64,000 bases of DNA, taken from positions 23,344-87,343 of the forward strand of contig CAJQUW010016952.1 in NCBI GenBank assembly GCA_907163375.1, given 5' to 3'. The stretch comes from Prostheceraeus crozeri. Its lineage: Eukaryota; Platyhelminthes; Polycladida; Euryleptidae. Numbering within the stretch: the stretch's first letter is position 1; each line of letters begins with the position of its first letter. The translations under genes and the position numbers were made by a program. The notes beneath the pieces are model-generated. The model was not told where the DNA came from and ran no database searches. It worked only from the letters and a program-made list of their open reading frames with translations. Positions 20,366 to 30,990 of this stretch are shown one piece after another.

Positions 20366-20560
20366 TTATGCTAAGACGTCTCCTGAATGTGGTAGTGTGA
20401 GTTTAATTCTTTTGGGTGGTGGTATGTTTGTGTCAGGATGTCCATGTGGAAGAGATATGTTATGTTCCAACCAGCACCTCTTATCCTCCCATGCTGAAAG
20501 CGCCCGTTTCCGAAAAGTATGAGGTTTGATCTCATGCGACTTAGATTTTAAGATTGTCAT
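20366..20560 (-). CDS. Small basic protein with NLS-like motif
   Basis: A 64-residue frame begins MTILKSKSHEIKPHTFRKRA, twelve bases downstream of the polymerase stop on the same strand. It contains NIPPPKRIKLTLP, which resembles a monopartite nuclear localisation signal. No domain is recognised. It could be a real short gene of the element or a decayed exon. Confidence 0.3.
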   Translation of the reverse strand: MTILKSKSHEIKPHTFRKRALSAWEDKRCWLEHNISLPHGHPDTNIPPPKRIKLTLPHSGDVLA

Positions 20561-20571
20561 ATTGACAAACG

Positions 20572-23500
20572 TTATATTTTATTTCTATAGGCTTTCCTGA
20601 AAGTTTTATGTTTTATGTTAGAGACCAATGATCTTGATATACCTTTAGCACGCTTAATACTATCGTCGCTATCCTTTAATTTCATACTGTACATTTTTGG
20701 GCGGAGGAGAATCATTTCATCTATTTCCTTCCCTGCTGTCTCATCCTTAAAGTAGCCAAGTTTTGCCTTATTTTTGATGGCGTAGAGTGGGTGATCAGTA
20801 GGATAATTTGATGTATCAAAATATCTTTCTAAAGATTTTCCTACTTCATTCAAATTTAAATCTTTTTGAGTGGTAATACCTAAGAAGAAACTAACTGTAT
20901 CACCACCCAACAACCGAACCTCTTTTACGAGAGGACATGGTTTTAGTATTTTATAAAAGAGTTGGTACATTTCAAGCTTAGAGTAATCTAGTACAGCTTG
21001 GCCAATATAGATGGGCTTGCACAACTCAACTTCAGATTTTATCATTTTAACACCTACAAGGTCCTCATCGATAATGTCTCTATCGATGAATAGAGGTGAT
21101 GAGACCAATTTCTTAAATTTTGTAACATCATTGACTAGTTTATAGTTTACACGTTTTCTAACATCCTCCATCGTCTTACCAAATAGACTATTATTCTTAT
21201 ACTTATAAAAATCTTTTTCAAAATTATTTTCGGCTAGTGCACGTTTCTGGCTGTTGCTATCAATATATGGTTTGAGGAAGGCTTTCTGTCTAACTTTAAT
21301 AATGCGGTGAACTCTTTTTAAAATCATGCCCATTTCTAAATAAAATTTTAAGATGGAAAAGTGGACTAGATAGTTTTCCTTATCATATTGGGTGAGTAAA
21401 CGTTTGCGGCAAGGCTTATAGTCGGGTTGATCGCATGATTCTAAATCTTTATGAAATTGTTTCATAAAGTCGGAAAACATATCTTTGGTCACTTCACCTG
21501 ATTCGGGTGCGAGTGGAAAATCTACGGTTTTATGTTTAATATTATTTGGATAGATTAGATCTATCTCAAAATAATATCCCCAATCACCTTCATCTGGAAT
21601 TGCTATGTTAGAAGGGTTGGAGAGATGCTGAATTTTTACTATCACCTAACCAGCTAAACTCAGAGTGAGGTGGAGGTTTGGATAGTGAACTACCATATAA
21701 ATTATTTTTGTCATAATACTTAAGATGAGTCTGATCATCGCCTACTAAATTTGATTTTAACCTATGTTTATTTACAAATGTGAGACCACCGCGAATTCCT
21801 CGCTGAAATAAATTATACATCTCTGGATCTTGTAAGAGATGAATGGTCTCACCAGTCATTTTAAAAGCAGACTTAAATGACATGGCTGGCAGACTGACAA
21901 AGTGGACGGGACCTAACTTATCTTCTTCTAATGCCACTCGTCGAAACTCCTGAAATACATCAGCCAGCAAAAATACATCTAACTTAAGATAGGCAATCAT
22001 ATATTCGCCAAATGTATGGCAGTCAAATTTTATCCATGCATCTTGTGCATGATCATAATCTTCGGTCTTACATTCTGCGCCGGTCAAATCATTTTTAAAT
22101 TTATCTATGGGCGGAAGAGAAGTCTCGCCGAGTTTACTAATCGCATCAAAATATGCATATGGAAAGACTCCTTTCCGTGTGATGACTTCATCGGTTAGAT
22201 TTGGATATTGTTTCTTAAGATTTTGTGTTAGTGGAAGAGACTTTAGATTTTGTACGAGAGAGGCCAGTGATGCAGTCATAAATTCGTAGGAATCTAAAAA
22301 TTTTATATCAAAATAGACCGTCTTATTTTCTTTAGTTTTATCGACAGGTACTTTTGCTGTCATAGCCATAAACTTCTCTCTCGTTTGTGCTATTACATCA
22401 AGCTTCCACTCTTTCATTTGACTTAAACCTCCTTTTATTATCATATGGCTGTCGTAGCCCTTGAAATTATGGAAAATGACGGGTAATGTACGCCGTTTCA
22501 TCCTAAGTGAAAAATTGCATTTTGAACATAGTGCGTTTCTAAATTTACCAGTGATGTGATCATGGTCGCGCACTTTCTTAATCTTATCATCATCAAATGT
22601 TTTACTACATTTGAGGCAAACGTTGCAACTATCAAATTTTGCTTGATCATCTGCTGTCATATGCAATGATCTGCGATAGAGTTCACCATCATACTTTTGT
22701 TGAAATTTTACAGCCTGTTCGAGGAATTGTAGGAATTGGTAAATACAATCCTCACCTTGCCAGACGTGCATTTTATTTTTTCTATTTTGGAAATGGTCAT
22801 GCTATACTTCATAGCAGGAAATGGCTGCCGCTCGATGGGTGTTATCATCTATATAGCATTCGATGTCAGCATAGATGACACGAAGAGGACTTAGTTCATC
22901 GCCATTCTCTCTATATGAAAACTCCTTATCTTTGGGCATGCGCTCCATTTGTAGTTTACCTCGCTTACACCATTCGTAATGAGTTTCAAATTTATTTTTA
23001 CTCCTAAAGTTGCGAATGTAAGCGAGAAATTTTGGGAATACCGCAGTAGTGCCATTCCTCACTATCATCCTGTCTTACTAATAAAAGGTTGACAACGTGG
23101 TCATAACAACTCGAACGCGAGTTGTAGCGGACACCCTTCAATCCCTTTTCCCAAACATGGAGAACTACTTTGATGTTGTTCAATTTTTCAAATTTTTCTA
23201 TATCTTTAATTTTCATATCTTCACTTTTGCAGTCATCAAACTTTAATTCATTCTCCCACTGTTGATACTTACTCTTACAGTATCGGCTATTCTGCACATC
23301 ATTATAGTAGAGAATGGAGAGGACGGCATACTTAAAACAGTGCGATTCGCAATCTACAGAAATGACTGCTGTTTTATTTTTTAAATTTTTCGGAAGTTTA
23401 AAGGAGCCTCGTCCAGAGTAGTTCTCTAATAAAGTGATTTTAATCATGGCAGTCTCAATACCATCAAAAACGAGACCACTATCACGCTCGTTAAATTTAT

Positions 23501-24317
23501 CTATGTTTAATTTTAACCCTTGGATATGAAATTTTATCCAAGACTCGCAGTCTACAACTTCGGTTGCAGGAGAGGAGGGTATGTGAAACTCCAACCTCTC
23601 TACTATTTGACCAGTATGGTGGTCAATTTTTGCATATTTTGTTTTGAGATAGATGAGCGCCTTCATTCTAAAATTGCCTAAATTGTTGAAGAGCGCACCA
23701 ATCAAAGATGAATTTTGATGAAACCATTCTTCAAAGTCAGTAATGGTTTCTGAGGATTCCATCTGGTAGTTCCTCACTAAATTATTTATCGACACTTCAG
23801 AGAGTCGGATAGAGGAGGTGCTGTTAGTATAACTATCGTCACTGTGTGTATGTCGAAGTCTATGTGAAGATAGTTCAAAATGTGACTCAAAAGACTGAAT
23901 GCATAAATCGCAAGAAAAGGAGACATCGTTAACAGAATCATCCCCACCTTCGGAGATTGATGCTGACTTAGGTCTACAAACACCTCGCTTGATGTGTCAG
24001 ACGAGATAACGCTTCCTCATGAAGATGTGTCCACAGTCAGCACATTCCCGATCGTTGCATTCCCGCGACAATGTTGACATGGAGTCGCTGTTGTTATCCG
24101 ACTCGCTCGAGATGGGACTGGTATCACCTGAAAGAGAAATCATTCTATCATCTCTGTTCAAGTCTCAGTGTATTGTTACAACCTACCTTGACTCAACAAC
24201 TCTAAACTTTCCTCGAGAAGGGAGGGCGTTGGTGATGAATTTGATGCCTGAAATTGAGGAAGATGCTATTAGCCACACGTTTGAGGGAGATGAGTGAAGA
24301 AATTTTCAACTTACCAT
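20572..24317 (-). pseudogene. Family B DNA polymerase of the virus-like element (fossil)
   Basis: Protein-primed-type PolB, about 1.1-1.2 thousand codons. In order on the minus strand: an acidic Ser-rich start; C2H2-like zinc fingers (CADCGHIF; CDLCIQSF); a region with HCFKYAVLSILYYNDV and VHVWEKGLKGVRYN-like sequence; an exonuclease I motif (YADIECYI); an endonuclease VII-like module with paired CxxC and RDHDHITG; FHNFKGYDSHMI (exonuclease II-like); LDVFLLADVF; a polymerase A-type KNNLYG; NNSLFGKTMEDVRKR (motif B); and the motif C region. Such fusions occur in PolB genes of virus-like elements in invertebrates. Two short GT-AG introns (24248-24314 and 24128-24186) appear near the 5' end. AATAAA overlaps the end of the coding region. 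It is broken, at about five places. Confidence 0.8.
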
Positions 24318-24486
24318 TTCAACGAAATCAAGTTTAAGATTGATACTTCAACAAGATAGAGACTTCACTCAAATTTGGAATTCACGAGAGAGCAGTTCAC
24401 TTGTACGCCTCAAATATAGAATTCGCTAGAGAACACTTCACTTATACGTCTCAAAGACAGAGTGAAATGACACGAATGTCACTTTA

Positions 24487-24550
24487 CATATATACTTTCA
24501 TATTCATCATTCATTGGCTGTTCATTCTGATTGGTTGCTTGTTTATACTA
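24487..24550. promoter_or_regulatory. Second divergent promoter, mirror of 15279-15355
   Basis: The minus-strand TATA box is GTATATATG (24487-24495), feeding the polymerase unit. Two inverted CCAAT boxes (ATTGG) lie at 24513-24517 and 24530-24534. A weaker plus-strand TTTATACTAA at 24542-24551 precedes the ATG at 24592. ATTGGCTGTT is identical to the string in the left promoter. Confidence 0.55.
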
Positions 24551-24591
24551 AAGAATTAGAAAACATTTCAAAGTTATTATTCACAGTCAAC

Positions 24592-25041
24592 ATGACAAGC
24601 CCTCCGACAACACCGAACACAAAATTCTCTTCTCCATGCTCATCACCAAAGGCGCTCGTTGCACCAAACGCTCCAACGAAGGGGAAGGTGGAGAAAATAT
24701 ACCGACTCGATAATATTAGAAAGTTATCATTACCAGCGGACGACGAAGAGGAGAGTGTATGTGAGAAGGAGTGTCACGACTTAACAGGCGTGAGGTGGAA
24801 GTATCTGCAGTACGATACTGATGATGTGATGGAGATCACCAGCACCAAATTCCTCCACCAATTATGGGAATGGTACACCCCTAACTCCCAGCCACGAACT
24901 ATGGCGGAGTGGGAGTACATCGACAAAGTGAGGCTCGCGGTAGAAGAACGATTGAAGCAAGTGAACTGTTTTTGCAATCTATGTGAAGCCAGACTCTGGA
25001 ACGATATTGACGATGAAGACCTTTTGAAATACATGCCATAA
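24592..25041 (+). CDS. Small outward-facing gene of the virus-like element
   Basis: A 149-residue frame begins MTSPPTTPNTKFSSPCSSP, about 40-50 bases after a weak TATA. The N-terminus is disordered (Ser/Pro/Thr). The middle is acidic (ADDEEESVCEKE) and the C-terminal half is helical with FLHQLWEWYTPN and a late CFCNLCEARLWNDIDDEDL, giving a CxxC pair. AATAAA follows the stop immediately. It mirrors the Cys-bearing small gene at the left edge, transcribed away from the polymerase. It looks whole and its function is unknown. The Met at 24592 suits the promoter better than an upstream in-frame Met at 24514, which falls among the CCAAT boxes. Confidence 0.5.
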   Translation: MTSPPTTPNTKFSSPCSSPKALVAPNAPTKGKVEKIYRLDNIRKLSLPADDEEESVCEKECHDLTGVRWKYLQYDTDDVMEITSTKFLHQLWEWYTPNSQPRTMAEWEYIDKVRLAVEERLKQVNCFCNLCEARLWNDIDDEDLLKYMP

Positions 25042-25044
25042 TAA

Positions 25045-25500
25045 ATTTTTATTTCGTATTATCTTTGCTTTCATACTGACTTACTTGAATGGGGCTTCAG
25101 TGGATGATTTAACCATGTATACTTTTTCATTTGGAAATAGTAGCACACTTAGTTTAACTTGCAATTCTTATAACATTTCATATGGATGATAATGGTAGAT
25201 GAAATAGTGTTAAATAAAATTAAGATAGCTTACATGATTCTGGGATAGCAATCGACTGCGATCCATGTGTAAAGAGCTTGTTAGACTACGGAAGAGAGAA
25301 GTGTGTTATGTTGCGTGTGGCGCGTCAGTGTCCTCCCATTTCATTCCAATCATCAATTCATCTCATTGATAGAGACAGGTAGAACTCATGGTTCTCATAA
25401 CGTATGCAATGGATAGTTTATAAGGCAACCTTCGACAGCTGGCTAAATGTCGCCCTGGCGCGAATGCATACTACGTTGAGACAGAGGCAATCACTTGCAA
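25045..25500. other. Spacer with a possible TATA promoter
   Basis: There is no gene in the first 350 bases. Near the end, GTTTATAAGG (~25419-25428) lies ~85 bases before an ATG at 25503 (MTQRGLTRLNIAECP, which soon stops). GGCGCGAA occurs near 25457. It may be the start of another plus-strand unit, but I cannot trace one. Confidence 0.25.
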
Positions 25501-25789
25501 ACATGACGCAGAGAGGTTTAACAAGATTGAACATTGCCGAATGTCCCTTGCGGTATACATAGCTACGGGTTTCACCGCCGCCCTTTACAGGAACGCCCGT
25601 CGAAAGGAAGTATTACACCGAACTTCATTTGCAACGTTCAAGTTGACTGATAGCAGATTCAACTTAATGATAGTATTCGCCAGTCTGAAGACTGCCCAGG
25701 GCAAACCGCGAGGAGGTTCTATCATGTCTTGCCCCATGGTGGCCCCATAAGGCCCGTTTGTGGCGTTCTCGGGGTGTGTGATAGGACTC

Positions 25790-26530
25790 AGGCTTGCTGT
25801 TTCGACTGCGGCTCCGGCAACGGGGCGGGTGGTCGCTTCTCTTGGATGTCTGTAAAGAAAGAAGTAGTGAGTTATCATCTTACATTTTAATTTAGTCATT
25901 TTTACTTACAGATCTTCTCGGACGCTTCCTCATAAAGGAAATTCGAGATCGGATCACGATGATCGAAGGTGAAGTGTAGACACTCCACCCCTTTCTTCAC
26001 CCGAGAGTAGCATTTCTACCCTCTTCCACGCTCGTACAAGAGAGGAGTTTCTGCTACTCTCCCCTTTCTAATAGGGATGTGCAGACGGCTGGAACGCACC
26101 CTTCGATCGCGATCCACCAGCTGCGCCGAACGGTGCAGCTCGTGGTTCGTCTCGACCACCTTAGCCATCTGCACACAGAGTCTCTCTACTTCCTCCTTCA
26201 ACCTTCGTATCTCCTTCTTCCTACTTTCCCTCTCTGCTAGCAAAGCCTCTTCTCTGGCTTTCCCCTCGAGAGTCTTGAGCCTCTCCTGCTCCAACTCGCC
26301 ATCCCGCTCGCTTAAGCTCTCCTTCACCTTCTTCATCTCTCCGGCCACGTTCTTTAGGTCCTCATACTTTGCCCTGTATGAGAAGGCCTCCTCCTTCAAC
26401 TTCTCCACCTCTTTCTATAGTTTATCCCGTTCAGTGATCACCGGCGGGCGCTTGACAGAATTGCGACATTGCGTTGCAATTCCGCTCGCAGTCAATTCCG
26501 CTCGAAGGCCTTGTACTGATCACTAGGGAA
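25790..26530 (-). pseudogene. Coiled-coil protein gene with a 60-bp intron, unknown
   Basis: The 130-codon frame at 26016-26408 is a long predicted coiled coil with heptad-like runs (KYEDLKNVAGEMKKVKESL; KKEIRRLKEEVERLCVQMAK). It continues on both sides in the same frame with an interruption on each. Toward the 3' side a 60-bp GT-AG intron (25850-25909) separates the segment ending NFLYEEASEKI from a short Pro-rich last exon. GC content is higher than in neighbouring DNA. Whether it belongs to the adjacent virus-like element, another retroelement (coiled-coil gag-like proteins exist) or the host is open. Confidence 0.35.
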
Positions 26531-27340
26531 GTGAAAGATCTTCCCCGATACCCGCTATTTACAGCTTAAGACATCATTGTCACTGCCCCGAAGTGGTAAC
26601 AGCAACGCCGAGTCAAAGGTAGTGAACAGTAGCTGGGATCTAGCCCCTCAAAGCTGCCTTAGACTTAGTTAAATTTGAAATCTGATAGCAGATTTGAACT
26701 CAGCATACTTGAAAACCTTGAGGAAACATCCCAAGTTATTGCTTTGATCAGCTTGATAGCAAGCCGTAGAGAGCTTGATTCACCAGCGTTTTGCAATGGA
26801 GATGTTTAGAGGCCACCCATGACAAGATAGCTAAGACTCAACCGATTGGCGTTCAAAGTGCTACGTTGAGAACTGTGTCAAATGCCCAACATGAGACATG
26901 AGTTGTCCCAGCGGTTACGGTCTAAAATATGACACACTCCCTTGCCACACTTATCACTACGGCATCGTCCGCCGTCCCGAAGGAACACCCTGTCAGTGGA
27001 ATATTACAGCAAAACTCTCCGTGTCTTGCTCGCTTTCAGTGAAAAGCCGATTATACCATGAGACGACTGGCTCGGACATCATTAAAAATGCTTTCATTGA
27101 CTTCAGCAGGGTCGAAAACCCCAGAAAACCTCCAAAACTAGTGAATTTAAGTTTTTCAACATTTTTTAAGCACTACTTATGAAATTTTATAAGTAGTCTG
27201 TCACTTAGGGCAGGTCAATAGCGACCGAACCTTTTTTGAATCAAGTCAAACGGACTTGTAGAAGCAAAGTTACAAGCCTTTAAAGTTTTGGAGTCTTTTA
27301 TGGCCTGGAGACGAAGGCCATCTCCTGGCTAACCTCTAAG
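26531..27340. other. No supported gene
   Basis: A 94-codon plus-strand frame at 26898-27182 (MSCPSGYGLKYDTLPCHTY) has several Cys but no family resemblance and runs into Phe-rich sequence, so I leave it uncalled. At 27305-27362 a weak tRNA-like A box (ATAGCTCAGG, minus strand) and B box (CTTCGTCTCC) hint at a SINE remnant next to the left end of the following transposon. Confidence 0.3.
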
Positions 27341-27689
27341 TCTGACGCCTGAGCTATCATAGTGCAGGAAAATTAAATTTTTACCCCGGCAAAATTAGGA
27401 GAAAGCTGGATTTTTGCATATCGATAGTGGTTTACGTGTTCAACTTTAGGTTAAAAGTCCCAAGAAATATACTGTGTGCTTTTCGAGAAAAATAAAAATA
27501 AGTAAAATAATACGCATCATACTACTTATATTTTTCAAACTCATAAAATATGATCTCAATGAAATGTACATGCATTAAAAAAGAAGAACAAGTCAATATT
27601 TTACAATAGAAATCCTTTATTGGGGAAATCAAGTCCATTATCGTTATTAAGGATTGCTTTCAATGTCATCATAATCGAAAATTCATAAT

Positions 27690-30350
27690 TCACTCATCAT
27701 CCACAGTGTCCTGAGCTTCTGATGTCGTTTCCCTTGAAACTTCGATGTGTGGTGCATTAAGGCAGAGGTTGCCCAGGCAGTGACCACACATAACTGAGCA
27801 CGGCAAACCCAGTTTTCGACAACTGCATGCTTTTCCGCATAATGTCTTGCATTTGCAAGAGATGATCTTGAGCACCTTTTCAGGGGCTGGAAGTGACAGA
27901 GTCAGAATTGGACTTAGTTGATTGTCTGATAATTCTGATAAGTCAAAAATGTCAGATCATGGGATGAGCATGCTTCTTTACCTGCTATCTTACTTAACAG
28001 AGCGTTCTCTGATAAATTATGTAATCCTTCAAGAAAGTCCGTTCGAAACTCACAGAAATTTGATGTGATCAGTATAACCAATGACTGATACGCATGTAAA
28101 TGAGCCCGAATTGATCGTTCGTAAGCATGACCAGACATCATTTGATATACTCGTATGCTGTTCTTTGCATAAACTGTTTGCCACATTTCTTCAATGCCAC
28201 TTCCCTCCATGATATATCCTATCGTTCCTAAGTAAGATAAAAGCAGATGGAAGCCTCCTAAACTAACTATGACAGAGGATAAGATATCATTTTTTGTCAG
28301 CGGACGCAGTGATTTCAACGGTTTTCAAGTAAAGAGGTTGATCGAATGTGACAATGCAGCATTGCTTTTTAGCTGTACATTCTTCTGCCGCGAATCTGAG
28401 AGCCGAGAAAAGGGTAGTCAAGTTTCCTGGTTCCAAGTCAATGAATGGAACTGCCATCACTCGACTGGTACTACAAATCGTGCCGTCGTCAACTGCAATT
28501 TGCATATAGCCATTCCAACCAACTCCTGAGCTTCCGGTATCAGCTTTAGGTATTATATTGTGGATCCATAACATGTCAAACTTGAACGCCTGGGATTTCT
28601 TTATAGCGTATTCAGTGGCTGCGTGGACATTTAGATCCTCGACAAAGATAGTTGAGAGACCTGAAACTTTCGGTTTCCTGTAATGGTGAATTGGTATTTC
28701 ATTCTTAGACTTGGTCTTTGTCTCTTTGGTAATTCGTGGAATATCAGTGCCTACACTTACGGCAGCTGAAGGAGTCACGCATCGAATACCTCCCAATGCA
28801 TGAAATGTTCCCATTCCATCTAATGTTCGTGTATTGACATCAGCATTATCGAATACAAATTGAAAAGAGCCATTTTCACTTATTTTTGGAATTGAGTTGA
28901 CCATGGCTGAGTCTTGATATTTCATGGTTTCTGAGTATGAGCTGCAGAATCCCATACCCGACAAGATGTCAATGAGAAGCCTAGACCCATAGGTTCTGTG
29001 TAGGAAAACAGATAAACCAATTTGTATGGTAATGTGAATGATCTAGGTGGGCAAGCGAACATCACCGCATGGTTAATTGTCTTACGCCTACGAATGACAT
29101 TTGATGAATTACTGATAGATTTGCTGATCAAAACATTGTCGGTAAATATTCGCAATGAGTTGGGAATCAGATGACTATCATCTGCGTTTATCTCATCCGC
29201 ATTTGGGTATTTTGAGCAGTCTAAATACATTTGGCGAATATCCTCACGAATTATCGCTGCTGCAGCTTTCACAATTCTTTCGCGCTCTTTTTGTTCGTCT
29301 AAATCTCTGTCAGTGTACCATTTGTCTGAAAGAATTTTATGCGCTGTGTCTTTCAACATGAGAACGTTTACTTTGCCGGGGATCGCAGTTATAGTAATAC
29401 GTGGACCATACACTCTAAACCAGCACCTCCTAAATCACACACTAAAGCAAGACACTATTCGTAACTAATGAAAAAATCCTAAAGCAAAGCGTTTTAGGAG
29501 GTTAGCGCACTAGGGCTATTGTTCTCTTTAGTATGTCAAGATTCTATTTCACGCAACCTCCCAAAATTCTAGTGTGTCGTGCTTTAGGATGCAGGTTTCT
29601 TCGATTTTAGGAGGTGCTGGTTTACAGTGTAGACTTCAAGAAGCTTCCTCTTTAGATGTCTCTCGGAATGAACGAATTCATTTGCATCAGCAAAGCTTGC
29701 CATAATGCTACGCAACTCATGGATAGTAAATTGACAGTCATCATGTTCGTCAATATATTCACATAACTTATGAAAGCTATCTGCAGATGCGCTATTCTCA
29801 GGCCTACCTGGCTCACATTTGGCTTTCTCTTTTGTGAACTGAACGTAGCAGTCGTGGTGGTAACGACCGTCTGAGGCCACTAAATCAATAACATGGCAAA
29901 TTCTTTGAAGAATATCATTGCCCCATTCATCATGGCGATCACGTGCTCTTTTTAAGATTGTGTCTCTTATACTCAAGGTGCGTGCCAGATGCACTTTTCT
30001 TCTTCTATGAACGGCATGCTTTGAATTGTCAGCTACTGCAAGTTCACCGCAAAATAGACAATATGTTTGAAAATTAAACACCGCTTGCTGATCGATCTTA
30101 ATCGTGGAACAGTAGCGGGTCTACCCGTTTTAGATGGCGCAGTTGTTGGACTTCTACTTCTCTCTCTATCAACATGGCGTGTGTACTTTCTCCTGCATTC
30201 AATATGAACCGTGATTTCACTAACGTTTTTAAGAGCCTCGCCTATTCCATCACATTTGCTATTACTTAGTTCAATAATATTCGCAATGTCTCTTCTAACA
30301 GTTACAGTATCCAATAAATCTAGAGAATCTCCACAAAATATACATGTCAT
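27690..30350 (-). pseudogene. Transposase-like protein with two N-terminal fingers and a CXC-type C-terminus
   Basis: The start MTCIFCGDSLDLL opens a first finger (CIFC..VHIECRRKYTR), followed in another frame by a second (CLFCGEL..DGRYHHDCYVQF). Then come a helical linker, FSMALK-like RKTINHAVMFACPPRSFTLP, a core with FVFDNADVNTRTLDGMGTFH, MLWIHNIIP, GWNGYMQIAV and AVPFIDLEPGNLTTLFSALR, then CCIVTFDQPLYLKTVEI, GGFHLLLSYLGTIGYIMEGSG, and MMSGHAYERSIRAH. The end is CKCKTLCGKACSCRKLGLPC, with further CxxC, a tesmin/TSO1-like CXC pattern. The conserved D-N-x-D, WNG and FDQPL blocks suggest a DDE-like core, but I cannot name the superfamily. About four frame breaks plus the MITE. Confidence 0.65.
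29411..29629. mobile_element. 219-bp MITE with TA duplication
   Basis: The left end CACTCTAAACCAGCACCTCC and the right end, inverted, CACTGTAAACCAGCACCTCC match at 19 of 20 bases, flanked by TA on both sides (29409-29410, 29630-29631). There is no coding capacity. Internal TAAAGCAAAGC/TTTAGGAGG segments form secondary hairpins. Removing it with one TA leaves the transposase frame continuous (KLLEVY then GPRITITA), so it inserted into a gene that was then open at this point. Confidence 0.9.
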
Positions 30351-30990
30351 GTATTGCTAATGTCATTGATTTACAATTTACATGCCCTATATGATTTATA
30401 ATAATGATTCCAGATCAAATGCACGTGAAACAGATGATCGAAAGCCGAAATCTGTAGCAGATCAAATTCCCGCGCTCAATTAGCAGCTTCGCATTGGACA
30501 TTGCATTCACGTCATTCCATCAGAGGAACCAATGAGAAGAGAGCTGATAGAGCCTTTCCCGTTGAACGTCAAGCGACATCGCTACAATGGCTGTTACGTA
30601 TAGGATGATTCACCAATCATGTGATAAAAATAACTTGATTTAGAGAGAGAAAACTGTGGACAGCACAATGAAAGTTGGCATCTTTAGGACAACATTACTA
30701 AAAAAGCACACAACGCATCTCTTGGGACTTTGGACACGTTCATTAACACAGCATGAAGTTTAAGTACACCAAGTTTCAGCTTTCTCCTAATTTTGTCCGG
30801 GTTACGCCTTTATTTGGTCTAATTTTACTGTACTATCATCGGAGCTCAGAGAGACGACCTACCTTTGGCAATATCTCGTCTTAATGACAAGTCTCTGTCG
30901 GTTCCCAGCTTATATAGTGTGTGGCGATCAGCTGATGACGTAATACCCATCATCCAAATCTTTAAATCCGTCTATCTCCGGTTCTAGTGC

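Larger units (their letters stand above)
14700..25060. mobile_element. Virus-like element, Polinton-like (fossil)
   Basis: About 10.3 kb with viral-style organisation: a protein-primed-type family B DNA polymerase gene on the minus strand, an opposing spliced plus-strand unit, a small presumptive structural or accessory gene, and short Cys-bearing genes at both outer edges transcribed outward. Each edge has a compact divergent promoter (15279-15355 and 24487-24550) containing the shared string ATTGGCTGTT. I see no integrase or packaging ATPase and no clear terminal inverted repeats, so the ends are approximate and the family assignment (Polinton/Maverick-like or related DNA virus) rests on the polymerase. 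The element is broken, with perhaps five to eight breaks overall. Long open stretches and legible promoters suggest it is moderately young. Confidence 0.6.
27350..30860 (-). mobile_element. DNA transposon of uncertain superfamily (CXC-domain type)
   Basis: The ends are imperfect inverted repeats of ~140-160 bp. ACAAAATTAGGAGAAAGCTG-type sequence lies at 27388-27408 and in reverse complement at ~30776-30797. AAAGTCCCAAGA with TGTGTGCTTTT lies at 27452-27485 and, inverted, at ~30700-30735. CTGAGCT with GATAGT marks the outer parts. Inside is one minus-strand gene. Target duplication is not resolved. A 219-bp MITE is inserted in the gene. Confidence 0.6.

Noticed and set aside
24019-24297. 92-codon plus-strand frame
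   Set aside because: It overlaps the 5' exons and introns of the polymerase unit, which carry the stronger signals.
26077-26526. 149-codon plus-strand frame
   Set aside because: Antisense shadow of the coiled-coil frame; Ser/Arg/Leu bias comes from the opposite strand.
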